Below, piece by piece: positions 22,941-31,012 of a stretch of DNA of 34,028 bases; within the stretch, counting starts at the first letter, position 1, and each line of letters begins with the position of its first letter. A program made the translations under genes and the position numbers. Below the pieces are notes generated by a model, which searched no databases, was not told where the DNA came from, and saw nothing but the letters and a program-made list of their open reading frames with translations. Location: contig NZ_BAFZ01000080.1 of assembly GCF_000308575.1 (NCBI RefSeq), positions 1 to 34,028 on the forward strand. Reading direction: 5' to 3'. This stretch comes from Nocardia exalbida NBRC 100660 (GTDB taxonomy: Bacteria > Actinomycetota > Actinomycetes > Mycobacteriales > Mycobacteriaceae).

Positions 22941-23681
22941 GTGGATCTGAGCTTTCCCGACCTCGAGGGGCCCGTTGCCCAACGAGGCATCGGGATCATC
23001 GCACCGTTCGATCTCGCACTCGAACGAGAGCTCTGGCGCTGGGCGCCACTGGATGTGAGTCTGCACCTCGCGCGCACCCCCTACGAGCCGGTCCCGGTTT
23101 CGCTGGAGATGGCCGAATTGGTGTCCGACGCGGCGCATCTCACCGCGGCCACGCACAACGTGCTGCACGTGGAACCCGAAGTCGTGGCGTATCTGTGCAC
23201 GTCGGGCAGTTTCATCAAAGGTCTCGCCTACGAGAAATCGCTGCGCGACACCATCTGCCGGGCCGGGGCGCAGGACGCGGTCACCACCTCGGGCGCGTTG
23301 CTCGAAGCGATCCGCCATCTGGACCTCACCCGCATCTCGGTGCTCACCCCCTACGACGAGATCCTGACCCACCGGCTGCACGAATTCCTCGCCGAGGCCG
23401 GGTGTTCGGTGGTGCGCTCCGACCACCTCGGGCTCGGCGGCGGCATCTGGAAGGTCAGCTACCGCACGATCGCCGAACGCATCGTCGGCGCCGACGATCC
23501 CGAGGCCCAGGCCGTCTTCGTCAGCTGCACCAACCTGCCGACCTACGACGTGATAGAGCCGCTGGAGAAGGCCCTCGGCAAACCGGTGCTCACCGCCAAC
23601 CAGCTCACCATGTGGGCCTGTCTCGGCCGGATGAAGCTGCCGATGATGGGCCCCGGCAAGTGGCTGCTCAACGTTTTCTGA
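22941..23681 (+). CDS. Maleate cis-trans isomerase / Asp-Glu racemase superfamily protein, two-Cys type
   Basis: The product is 246 aa, usual for cofactor-free maleate isomerases and arylmalonate-type enzymes. Both catalytic cysteines are present: Cys86 in YLCTSGSFIKG and Cys196 in VFVSCTNLPTYDV. In the studied N. farcinica maleate isomerase the matching cysteines form a covalent succinyl adduct and move a proton. The motif NQLTMW near residue 227 is also typical. The GTG at 22941 follows GAGAGGGG. It is the first gene of a three-gene operon; the paralogue starts 14 bases after its stop. It may isomerise or racemise the acid freed by the amidase. Maleate is only one of the possible substrates. 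Confidence 0.85.
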   Translation: MDLSFPDLEGPVAQRGIGIIAPFDLALERELWRWAPLDVSLHLARTPYEPVPVSLEMAELVSDAAHLTAATHNVLHVEPEVVAYLCTSGSFIKGLAYEKSLRDTICRAGAQDAVTTSGALLEAIRHLDLTRISVLTPYDEILTHRLHEFLAEAGCSVVRSDHLGLGGGIWKVSYRTIAERIVGADDPEAQAVFVSCTNLPTYDVIEPLEKALGKPVLTANQLTMWACLGRMKLPMMGPGKWLLNVF

Positions 23682-23695
23682 AGGAAGAACATCGC

Positions 23696-24427
23696 ATGGA
23701 CGCACCCACCGTCGGTTTCATCTACCCCGACCACGCCGCCGAGGACGACTACCCGCTCGCGGCGGCGGCGATCGGCGCGCACCTTCCGGTGGCCCACATC
23801 TACGGCACCGATCTGCACGCCGTGCCCGAACTGCTCGAGCTGGGCAGCCCCGGGAAACTGCGCCTCGGCGCCTCCTTGCTCGCCCGGCACCGCCCCGACG
23901 CGATCGTGTGGGCCTGCACGTCAGGCAGTTTCGTCTACGGGCCCGAGGGCGCCCGCGACCAGGTGCGCGCGCTGGCCGAAGTCGCGGGCGTGCCCGCGAC
24001 CAGCACCAGCATCGCGTTCGCCGACGCCGTGCACGCGCTCGGACTGCGCACCGTCGCCATCGCCGCCAGCTATCCCGACGAAGTCGCCCGGCTGTTCGTG
24101 GAATTCCTCGCCGACGCGGGGATCGACGTCGTCTCGATGTCCAGCGCCGGCATCGACACCGCCGCCGAGGTCGGCACCCTCACCCCGGCCCAGGTGCTGC
24201 GGCTGGCGGCGGACAACGACCACCCCGATGCACAGGCACTGCTCATCCCCGACACCGCGATGCACACCATGGCGGCGCTGCCGGACCTGGAGGCTACGCT
24301 GGGCAAACCGGTGCTCACAGCCAATCAGGTCACCATCTGGGCGGGTCTGCGGCTGGCCGGCGCCGAGCCGGTCGTTCCCGGTCTCGGCACGTTGTTCGCG
24401 GAAAGGCAGATCGATGTCCGTCGTTGA
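23696..24427 (+). CDS. Maleate isomerase / Asp-Glu racemase superfamily paralogue lacking the second Cys
   Basis: The product is 243 aa and paralogous to its upstream neighbour over the whole length. The first catalytic Cys is kept (Cys74 in VWACTSGSFVYG). In the second site the neighbour's VFVSCTNLP is replaced by LLIPDTAMH, so Asp186 stands where Cys should be and Ala replaces the conserved Asn. NQVTIW near residue 215 is kept. Racemisation needs both thiols, so this protein either does a one-sided reaction such as a decarboxylation or lyase step, or works as a partner of the two-Cys paralogue. The ATG at 23696 follows AAGGAAG. The gene overlaps the GntR gene by 14 bases. Confidence 0.82.
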   Translation: MDAPTVGFIYPDHAAEDDYPLAAAAIGAHLPVAHIYGTDLHAVPELLELGSPGKLRLGASLLARHRPDAIVWACTSGSFVYGPEGARDQVRALAEVAGVPATSTSIAFADAVHALGLRTVAIAASYPDEVARLFVEFLADAGIDVVSMSSAGIDTAAEVGTLTPAQVLRLAADNDHPDAQALLIPDTAMHTMAALPDLEATLGKPVLTANQVTIWAGLRLAGAEPVVPGLGTLFAERQIDVRR

Positions 24428-25079
24428 TTTCGAGCCGGTGAACCGGCAGTCGACCGCGGAGATGATCGCCGACCGGCTCCGCGAGGCGATCATGCGCGGC
24501 AGTCTCGCGCCCGGCTCGCAGCTCGGCGAAGCCGACCTGGCCGCGCGATTCGCGGTCTCCCGCGGGCCGGTGCGCGAGGCTATGCAGCGCTTGGTGTCCG
24601 AGGGTCTGCTGCACAGCATCCGCCACCGCGGCATCTTCGTCATCGAACTGAGCCTCGACGACGTCGTCGACATCTACCGCGCCAGGACGGCGCTGGAGGG
24701 CGGCGCGCTGGATCTGATCCTCGACGGCCACCGCCCGATCGCCTACGAGGCGCTCGGGCCCAGCGTCGAGGAGATGGTCACCTGCGCCGAACGCGGTGAC
24801 GCCGTGGGGGTATCCGAGGCCGACCAGGCCTTCCACGAAGCGCTGGTGGAGAGCGCAGCCAGTCCGCGGCTGGTACGCGCGGCCCGCACCTTGCTGATCG
24901 AGACGCGAATGTGCCTTGGCGCCTTGCAGACCACCTACCCGGACCTGCGGGAACAGGCCCGTGAACACGTCGAGCTGCGCGAGGCGATCGGCACCGCCGA
25001 CCCCACGCGCGCCCGCGCCCTGCTCGTGGAGCACATGGACGACGCCGTGCAGCGCCTGCGCCACCAGATCGGCGGCTAG
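24414..25079 (+). CDS. GntR family regulator, FCD (FadR/VanR) subfamily
   Basis: The product is 221 aa. The amino-terminal winged helix (about 14-75) reads TAEMIADRLREAIMRGSLAP, then DLAARFAVSRGPVREAMQRL and LVSEGLLHSIRHRGIFV. The C-terminal all-helical FCD ligand domain (about 80-212) starts at DDVVDIYRARTALEGGAL. It holds the usual metal/carboxylate-binding set: an Asp and His in ADQAFHEAL and later His residues in HVELREAI and EHMDDAV. Such domains bind organic acids. The ATG lies inside the end of the paralogue gene, after GAAAGGCAG. The palindrome at 22881-22894 is its likely operator, making it the probable repressor of both arms of the module and of itself. Confidence 0.9.
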   Translation: MSVVDFEPVNRQSTAEMIADRLREAIMRGSLAPGSQLGEADLAARFAVSRGPVREAMQRLVSEGLLHSIRHRGIFVIELSLDDVVDIYRARTALEGGALDLILDGHRPIAYEALGPSVEEMVTCAERGDAVGVSEADQAFHEALVESAASPRLVRAARTLLIETRMCLGALQTTYPDLREQAREHVELREAIGTADPTRARALLVEHMDDAVQRLRHQIGG

Positions 25080-25214
25080 GCCCGGCCGCCGCGCCCTCGC
25101 TCGGTTGGCGCGGGCCAGTTCGACTCGGCTGCCGCGCCTTCGCTCTGCCGCGCCGACCGGTTCGACGGACCTGCGTCCGGCTGCGCGGCCCACGCGGCTC
25201 CGGCTCCCGTGCCG

Positions 25215-25637
25215 CTATCGGGAGAGAAATTCCAGCAGCGCGCGGAATTCCGGCAGCGAGAGATAGCCGTCGCCATCGGTGTCGGCGGCGGCCAGCAAGG
25301 CGTCCGCCGGTTCTTCGATCCGGCCCGCGCCGCAGTGACGGATCAGTGATTCGAGTTCCTCGACGGAGATGCGGCCGTCGCCGTTGACGTCGAAGACCTT
25401 GAACGCGGCGTCGGCGTCGGTCACCTCGATGCGCCCGCCCGCCAGCGCGGCGTCGAACTCGGCTCGGGAGACCAGGAAGTCGCCGTCGGTGTCGGCGGCC
25501 GCCACCAGCCGTTCCACCGCCGCGTCGTCCACCTCCAGACCGAGCGCCCGGATACCCGCCGTGATGTCCCGCACCGAGACGAGCCCGTCCCCGTCGCTGT
25601 CCCACAGCTCGAACGTATCCACCCGTCCCTCACTCAC
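25215..25637 (-). CDS. Four-EF-hand calcium-binding protein
   Basis: The product is 140 aa from GTG 25637, which follows AAGGTGGCGGGC; longer in-frame GTG starts exist. Four calcium loops of 12 residues are clear: D13-D24 (DSDGDGLVSVRD), D49-E60 (DTDGDFLVSRAE), D83-E94 (DVNGDGRISVEE) and D119-E130 (DTDGDGYLSLPE). Loop 1 ends in Asp where Glu is usual, and loop 2 has Phe where Gly is usual, so these two may bind Ca less well. The layout is that of calmodulin-like or calerythrin-type sarcoplasmic proteins. No signal peptide is visible, so it is a cytoplasmic Ca buffer or sensor. It stands alone between the GntR and truB genes, and no partner is identified. Confidence 0.87.
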   Translation of the reverse strand: MSEGRVDTFELWDSDGDGLVSVRDITAGIRALGLEVDDAAVERLVAAADTDGDFLVSRAEFDAALAGGRIEVTDADAAFKVFDVNGDGRISVEELESLIRHCGAGRIEEPADALLAAADTDGDGYLSLPEFRALLEFLSR

Positions 25638-25767
25638 GCCCGCCACCTTCGCCACCGTTGCCCGACCACGGCCGCCGCAGGCGACCACCCCACACTGTAC
25701 GGATTCTCCTGAGCGACAAGGCTTACCGGAACTGCGCCGGGATCGGTCGATACGACACCGGCATGGA

Positions 25768-26667
25768 TCAAAGGTTGGCCGGACGGACGACCATCACCGA
25801 GGACGCGCGATTACCGGACTCCCGCAGCAGGGCGATGGCGCGGCCTGCCGGGTCGATGGCGGCATAGACGCCGGAAAGCCCGGCCGGGGCGAGCCAGCGG
25901 CCGTTGCGCAGGTCGTCGGCTTGCGTATCGTCGATGTCCCGGTGCGGGAAGGCGGTCCGTACCGCGGCGTCCATGTCGAGGCTCAGCGGCGGCGCGCCCG
26001 ATTCCGCGGCGGCGGCCAGCTCGTCCAGGGTGCGGGCGTGCTCGAGGGTGAACGGCCCGACCCTGGTCCGGCGCAACGCGGTCAGGTGGCCGCCCACGCC
26101 AAGCGCTGCGCCGAGATCACGGGCCAGCGCACGCACATAGGTGCCCGAAGAGCATTCGACCACCACGTCCAGGTCGGCGAAATCGCCGATATCGCGCCGG
26201 GCGAGCACGTCGAACCGCGACACCGTGACCGGGCGGGCGGCCAGCTGCACGTCTTCGCCCGCGCGGTGACGGGCATAGGCGCGCTCACCGTTCACCTTGA
26301 TCGCGCTCACGGTGGCGGGCACCTGGTCGATGTTCCCGGTGAGTTCGGCTGTGCGCGCGGCGATGTCGTCGTCGGTGAGGTGAACGGACGAGGTGGTCGT
26401 GAGCACCTCGCCCTCGGCGTCGTCGGTGCTGGTCGCTTGCCCGAGCCGGATGGTCGCGGTGTACGCCTTGGTCGTCAGGGTGAGCAGGCCGAGCAGTTTG
26501 GTCGCGCGCTCCACACCGAGCACGAGCACACCGGTCGCCATCGGATCGAGAGTGCCTGCGTGGCCGATCTTCTTGGTGCGCAGCAGCTTCCGGCATTTCG
26601 CGACGACGTCGTGGCTGGTCCAGCCACCGGCCTTGTCGATGACGAGCAGCCCGCCGAGTCCGTCCAT
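25768..26667 (-). CDS. truB: tRNA pseudouridine(55) synthase
   Basis: The product is 299 aa, the usual TruB length, and converts U55 of the tRNA T-loop to pseudouridine. The amino terminus GLLVIDKAGGWTSHDVV and the catalytic motif GHAGTLDPMATGVL, with nucleophile Asp41, are intact. KAYTATIRLG, the CSSGTYVRALARDLG segment and LTALRRTRVGPF follow as in the family. The C-terminal part (WLAPAGLSGVYAAIDPAGRA) is the actinobacterial extension. The ATG at 26667 overlaps the stop of the phosphopantetheinyl transferase gene by one base (TGATG), so translation is coupled. The same pair (truB after pptT) occurs in M. tuberculosis. The frame runs further upstream in the computed translation, but that part is a shadow of the transferase gene. 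Confidence 0.97.
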   Translation of the reverse strand: MDGLGGLLVIDKAGGWTSHDVVAKCRKLLRTKKIGHAGTLDPMATGVLVLGVERATKLLGLLTLTTKAYTATIRLGQATSTDDAEGEVLTTTSSVHLTDDDIAARTAELTGNIDQVPATVSAIKVNGERAYARHRAGEDVQLAARPVTVSRFDVLARRDIGDFADLDVVVECSSGTYVRALARDLGAALGVGGHLTALRRTRVGPFTLEHARTLDELAAAAESGAPPLSLDMDAAVRTAFPHRDIDDTQADDLRNGRWLAPAGLSGVYAAIDPAGRAIALLRESGNRASSVMVVRPANL

Positions 26668-27335
26668 CAGACGTGCGCGATCGCGGTCAGGATGTACCCG
26701 TCGGTGATCAGCCAACGGCCGTCGAACGAGTGCAGCGGCGGCCCGCCGTCGGTGGTCTGCCCCGGCACCAGCAATTCGGTCCGGAAACTGCCGCGCCCGG
26801 AATCGGCGAAGCTGTCCTCGATCTCGAAGGTGATATGCGCGTCCTCGAAGCCCAGCCAGCGCACCGTCAGGGGGAACCACGCCTTGTAGGTGGCCTCCTT
26901 GGCGCAGAACAGCAACCGGTCCAAATGCAGCTCGGAGTCGATGGTCTTCAGCCATTCCCGCTCCTGGGGCAGACTGACCGAGTCCAGCACACCGTCCGGC
27001 AACGTGGCGTGCGGCTCGGCGTCGATGCCGATGGAACGGAACCGCAGCTTGTGGCCCAGGGCGGCGGCCTGGTAGCCGTCACAGTGGGTCAAGCTGCCGA
27101 CGATCCCGCGCGGAAAGACCGGAGCGCCGCGCTCGCCTTTGCCGATGGCGACCGGCGGCTCGCCGAGCTGCGTGAGCGCCAGCCGGGCGCAGTGCCGCGC
27201 GCCGATGAAGTCACGGCGCCGCTTCTCCACCGATTTGGCGATGAGATGCTCCTCCGCCGGATGCGGCCGCAGATCCTCCGGGTACGCCAGCAGTTCGGCC
27301 GAGGCCACACCCGTGGGCAGAATGTTCTCGATCAT
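26667..27335 (-). CDS. pptT: 4'-phosphopantetheinyl transferase, PptT type
   Basis: The product is 222 aa. It moves 4'-phosphopantetheine from CoA to carrier proteins of fatty acid, polyketide, mycolate and siderophore synthases, and the M. tuberculosis homologue is essential. Motifs in order: KRRRDFIGARHCARLAL; GSLTHCDGYQAAAL; SIGIDAEPH with the Mg-binding Asp; and FCAKEATYKAWFPL with the Mg-binding Glu and Lys; GFEDAHITFEI follows as in PptT. The start may be ATG 27335 or the GTG just before it at 27338. The gene is coupled to truB downstream and preceded by the phosphoesterase gene, whose homologue opposes this reaction. Confidence 0.93.
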   Translation of the reverse strand: MIENILPTGVASAELLAYPEDLRPHPAEEHLIAKSVEKRRRDFIGARHCARLALTQLGEPPVAIGKGERGAPVFPRGIVGSLTHCDGYQAAALGHKLRFRSIGIDAEPHATLPDGVLDSVSLPQEREWLKTIDSELHLDRLLFCAKEATYKAWFPLTVRWLGFEDAHITFEIEDSFADSGRGSFRTELLVPGQTTDGGPPLHSFDGRWLITDGYILTAIAHV

Positions 27336-27393
27336 CACCGACGAGCGTAGTCGAGCCCCACCGGACGGGATCGCAGCGCCATGTGCCGCGCGA

Positions 27394-28353
27394 CTATGCC
27401 AGCCCGCGCCGCTGCTGCGCTTTGCTGCGCATCTCCGCGGCGGCGGCTTCCATCTCGGGAGTCACCTGGAAGTGCCCGCCCCACTTGTTCAGCGTACCCG
27501 GCGGGTACTGCGGGGTCGGCAGGATCTGGCGCAGCAACCGATCGGGCAGGCCGCGGCGCTGCCATTCGCGCGGGTAGCCCAGCGAGACCTCCTCGAACCG
27601 GACGCCGTCGTAGTGCGAGGTGCGCGGGATGTGCAGGTGGCCGTAGACCGAGCAGACCACGTTGTAGCGGGTGTGCCAGTCCGCGGTCAGCTCGGTGCCG
27701 CACCACAGCGCGAACTCGGGGTAGAACAGCACGTCGGTCGGCTGCCGGACCAAAGGGAAGTGGTTGATCAGGACGACCGGGGTACCGGGGGCGAGCGCGT
27801 CGAGCTTGCGCTTGGTCACCTGCACCCGGGCGTGGCACCACGCGTCCCTGGTCAGATACGGCTCCGGCGAGAGCAGGAATTCGTCGGTCGCCACCACGTT
27901 TCGCTCGCGGGCGATCGCCAGACCCTCCGCCTTGGTGGTGGCTCCCTCCGGCAGGAACGAGTAGTCGTACAGCAGGAACATCGGCGCCAGCGTGATCGCA
28001 CCGCCGTGCTCCTCGGCGCCCGCGCCCCGCCATACCGGAAACGGGTCCTCCGGCGTGAGAACGTCCAGGTCACGGCACATCGACACCAAGTAGTCGTAGC
28101 GTGCCACCCCGGACATCTGCACCGGGTCCTTGGCCGTCGTCCACAGCTCGTGATTGCCCGGCACCCAGATCACCTTGGCGAACCGGCGGCGCAGCAGCTC
28201 CAGCGCCCACCGGATGTCCTCGGTCTTCTCCCCCACGTCGCCGGCCACGATGAGCCAGTCCTCCGGCGAGTCCGCCTTGATCTGCTCGACGACCGGCCGA
28301 TTCCCCTGGTGCCCGACATGAATGTCGCTCACCGCCATCAACTTGGGTATCAC
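27394..28353 (-). CDS. pptH: Metallophosphoesterase, PptH-like (homologue of Rv2795c)
   Basis: The product is 319 aa from GTG 28353 (AAGGTAGGT upstream); GTG 28356 or ATG 28338 are also possible. The calcineurin-like motifs are in order: AVSDIHVGH (DxH), VAGDVGE (GD), VPGNHELW (GNHE), INHFPL and VYGHLHIPR (GHxH). Two metal ions should sit in the active site. The sequence follows Rv2795c of M. tuberculosis in blocks such as MFLLYDYSFLPEGA, NVVATDEFLLS and LWCGTELTADWHTRYNVVCS. That enzyme was described as PptH, which removes phosphopantetheine from carrier proteins, the reverse of PptT. Here the two genes are 58 bases apart on one strand. Function is inferred from homology and position. Confidence 0.85.
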   Translation of the reverse strand: MIPKLMAVSDIHVGHQGNRPVVEQIKADSPEDWLIVAGDVGEKTEDIRWALELLRRRFAKVIWVPGNHELWTTAKDPVQMSGVARYDYLVSMCRDLDVLTPEDPFPVWRGAGAEEHGGAITLAPMFLLYDYSFLPEGATTKAEGLAIARERNVVATDEFLLSPEPYLTRDAWCHARVQVTKRKLDALAPGTPVVLINHFPLVRQPTDVLFYPEFALWCGTELTADWHTRYNVVCSVYGHLHIPRTSHYDGVRFEEVSLGYPREWQRRGLPDRLLRQILPTPQYPPGTLNKWGGHFQVTPEMEAAAAEMRSKAQQRRGLA

Positions 28354-28411
28354 CACACCTACCTTGGCACATCCGTCCGGATTCGCGCGCACCGGCCGAG
28401 CCGGGTGTCGG

Positions 28412-29812
28412 TCACCTCGGCATCTCGGCGCCGACCGAGGCCCACCGGCCCGACAGCGCCCGCCACGCGACGGCGATCAGCCGCAACACCATGAACGCCG
28501 CGAGACCGGACCAGATTCCGGCGACGCCCCAGTCGAAGGCCAGCGACATCCAGATGGCGGGCAGGAAACCGAGCATCGCCGCACCGAGCGTGGTGGTACG
28601 CAGATACGCCGCGTCGCCCGCACCGAGCAGCACGCCGTCGAGGGCGAAGACGATGCCCGCCACCGGAATGAGCGCGACGAAGAACCACCACACCACGTGG
28701 GTGCGCTCGAGCACTTCGGCGTCTTCGGTGAACAGCGCCGGAATCGCCACCGATCCCGCCGCGAAGCAGGCGGCGAGCCCGAGGCTGAAGATCTCCGACC
28801 AGCGGGTCACGCGCCGCGCGATCCCGCGGGCGCCGGTGGCGTCACCCGCGCCCAGAGCGGCGCCGGTGAGCGTCTGCGCGGCGATGGCCAGCGCGTCCAG
28901 GGCCAGCGCCAGGAAGTTCCACAGTTGCAGCACCAACTGGTGGGCCGCTACCGACGCGGCGCCGAAACGCGCGGCGACCGCCGCCGCCGAGACGAAGCAC
29001 GCCTGGAAGGCGAAACTGCGGGCGATGAGGTCGCGCCCGAGCACGAGTTGGGCCCGCATGACCGACCAGTGCGGGGCGAGCGGAACCCGTTCGCGGATCA
29101 ACGCGTCGAGGAACAGGACGGCGGTGACGATCTGCCCCGCCACGTTCGCCACCGCCGAGCCGGGCAGGCCCAGGTGCGGCGCGCCGAGCAGTCCGTGCAC
29201 CAGCGCGGGGCACAGCACGCCCGACACCACGAGCCCGGCGACCACGAAGACCAACGGCCTGCGCGTCTCCTGGACGCCACGCATCCACCCGTTCCCGGCC
29301 ATGGACAGCAGGATCAGCGGCACGCCGAACAGGGCGATCCGCACCCAGCCCAGCGCTTCTTCCGCGATCTCCCCACCACCCGCGATGGCGCTGGTCACCG
29401 GTACGGCGAACGCCTGGACCAGCACGAGGATCGCGACGCCGACGGCGACCGCGATCCAGCTGGCCTGCACACCCTCAGCGACGGCTCCCCGGTGGTCGCC
29501 CGCGCCGTGGCGACGTGCCGAACGCGCGGTGGTGCCGTAGGACAGGAAGGTCAGCTGCGAACTCGTCTGCGCCAGAATCAGCCCGCCGACGGCCAGACCG
29601 GCCAGCGCGAGCGCCCCGAGCCTGCCGACCACGGCCAGATCGAACAGCAGGTAGATGGGCTCGGCCACCAGCACACCGAGGGTCGGCAACGCGATGCCGA
29701 GAATGCGCTTCGGTCCGGCAGCGGCGGCACGGTCCGCGCGCGCGGGCTCCGTCCCGCCACCGAGCGAAGCCGGGTCACCGATCTCCGCCCCACTGCAACC
29801 CTGCGCGTTCAC
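28412..29812 (-). CDS. dinF: MATE family efflux transporter (DinF type)
   Basis: The product is 466 aa from GTG 29812, which follows GGGGAGGTGTTC; a longer frame to 29875 has no comparable site. About twelve membrane segments are seen, starting at ILGIALPTLGVLVAEPIYLLFD (residue about 37) after a hydrophilic, cytoplasmic amino end. PIYLLFDLAVVGRLG is the DinF/MATE signature, and AAHQLVLQLWNFLALALDALAIAAQTLTGAALGAGD is the mirror segment of the second half. These transporters export drugs or metabolites in exchange for protons or Na. The gene lies between nrnA-type and phosphoesterase genes; dinF next to the DHH gene and rbfA is also the M. tuberculosis order (Rv2836c-Rv2838c). The substrate is unknown. 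Confidence 0.92.
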   Translation of the reverse strand: MNAQGCSGAEIGDPASLGGGTEPARADRAAAAGPKRILGIALPTLGVLVAEPIYLLFDLAVVGRLGALALAGLAVGGLILAQTSSQLTFLSYGTTARSARRHGAGDHRGAVAEGVQASWIAVAVGVAILVLVQAFAVPVTSAIAGGGEIAEEALGWVRIALFGVPLILLSMAGNGWMRGVQETRRPLVFVVAGLVVSGVLCPALVHGLLGAPHLGLPGSAVANVAGQIVTAVLFLDALIRERVPLAPHWSVMRAQLVLGRDLIARSFAFQACFVSAAAVAARFGAASVAAHQLVLQLWNFLALALDALAIAAQTLTGAALGAGDATGARGIARRVTRWSEIFSLGLAACFAAGSVAIPALFTEDAEVLERTHVVWWFFVALIPVAGIVFALDGVLLGAGDAAYLRTTTLGAAMLGFLPAIWMSLAFDWGVAGIWSGLAAFMVLRLIAVAWRALSGRWASVGAEMPR

Positions 29813-29997
29813 GAACACCTCCCCGGGACCACCGTCGTTCCGCTCGCGCTCCACCTTCGCACGCACCGCCGACAACCACGGCAGCGCGCGGCAAGCCTCG
29901 CCCGACCCGCGCTTCCGGACGGGCGGGGCGACGCCCCGACGACGTCACGGCCACCGAGCGGGCGCCCCGCCACGGCGCCGCTACCGACGGCCACGCC

Positions 29998-30999
29998 TCA
30001 TCCGAGGGCGGCCAGCAGCGCACCGACCAGATCGCCGGGCGTGCCGTACGCGGTGTATCCGGCGGCGAAACGGTGGCCGCCGCCGCCCAGCGCTGTCGCC
30101 ACCTCCGCGACGTCCACCCCGTCGCCCGCGAACGATCCGCTGTCGCGCGAGCGCAGCGACACCGTCCACCGGTCCGGCACGACGCGGGACTGCTTGAATA
30201 CCGCGGCGATTCCGGCTTCGGCTGTCGTGCGCACGATGTCGATCACGCTCTCGATTTCCTCCGACCGCACGTCGTCGATGTCGTCGCGACGCACGAACGC
30301 GTACACCAGCCCCACACCGCCGCGGACCTCCGGAACGAGCTGCGCCGTGCCCAGCACCCGCGACAACATGGGCAACCACCCGAACGGGTGGGTGTCCATC
30401 AAGGTGCGAGCGATGTCCGCGCCGTCGATTCCGGTGGCCAGCAGCCGTTCCGCGAGTTCGTGGGTACCCGGCCGCACCCACCGGAACGACCCGGTGTCGG
30501 TGACCAGACCGGCATAGAGGCAGTGCGCGACATCCGCGTCGATCGGCACGCCCCACGCGTCGAGCACCCGCGCGACGAGGCTCGTGGTGGACTCGGCGCC
30601 GGGATCGACCACGTTGATCGCGCCGAAGGAGGTGTTGGACCGATGATGATCGATCACCATTGTCGTTGCGGCGCCGGGTAATCGGTCGGCGAGCGCGCCC
30701 AACCGGGTCGCGCTGCCGCAGTCGACCGCGATCAGCAGGTCCACCTCGGCACGCACGTCGGCGGGCGCCACCAGGTGCCGCACGCCGGGCAGCGAGCGCA
30801 TCGACACGGGTAACTCCGCCGGTTCGGCGAAGGACACCTGCACCGGGATCCCGCGCCGGTGCAGCACCAGCGCCAGCGCGAGACCACTTCCCACGGTGTC
30901 CGCATCGGGCTGCACATGGCAGACGACGGTCACCGAGCGCGCGGCGTCCAACGCCGCCACGGCCACATCCAGATCGGCCGTTTCCCGCATCGTCGTCAT
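29998..30999 (-). CDS. nrnA: DHH/DHHA1 phosphoesterase (NrnA/CnpB type)
   Basis: The product is 333 aa and homologous to Rv2837c, which degrades nanoRNA and c-di-AMP-derived dinucleotides and dephosphorylates pAp. The metal site is intact: His28, Asp32 and Asp34 in CHVQPDADTVGSG, Asp93 in AVDCGS, Asp117-His118-His119 in VIDHHRSN, and an Asp in GLVTDTGSFR. The DHHA1 domain ends with ALGGGGHRFAAGY, which binds the substrate end. The ATG at 30999 lies 13 bases after the rbfA stop, so the two are cotranscribed. It is cytoplasmic. A role in c-di-AMP turnover is likely from the family but cannot be told apart here from nanoRNase action. Confidence 0.94.
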   Translation of the reverse strand: MTTMRETADLDVAVAALDAARSVTVVCHVQPDADTVGSGLALALVLHRRGIPVQVSFAEPAELPVSMRSLPGVRHLVAPADVRAEVDLLIAVDCGSATRLGALADRLPGAATTMVIDHHRSNTSFGAINVVDPGAESTTSLVARVLDAWGVPIDADVAHCLYAGLVTDTGSFRWVRPGTHELAERLLATGIDGADIARTLMDTHPFGWLPMLSRVLGTAQLVPEVRGGVGLVYAFVRRDDIDDVRSEEIESVIDIVRTTAEAGIAAVFKQSRVVPDRWTVSLRSRDSGSFAGDGVDVAEVATALGGGGHRFAAGYTAYGTPGDLVGALLAALG

Positions 31000-31012
31000 C
31001 GACTACCGCATG

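Noticed and set aside
28322..30517. A 731-codon plus-strand frame over the MATE and DHH genes
   Set aside because: Antisense shadow that runs through three genes on the other strand.
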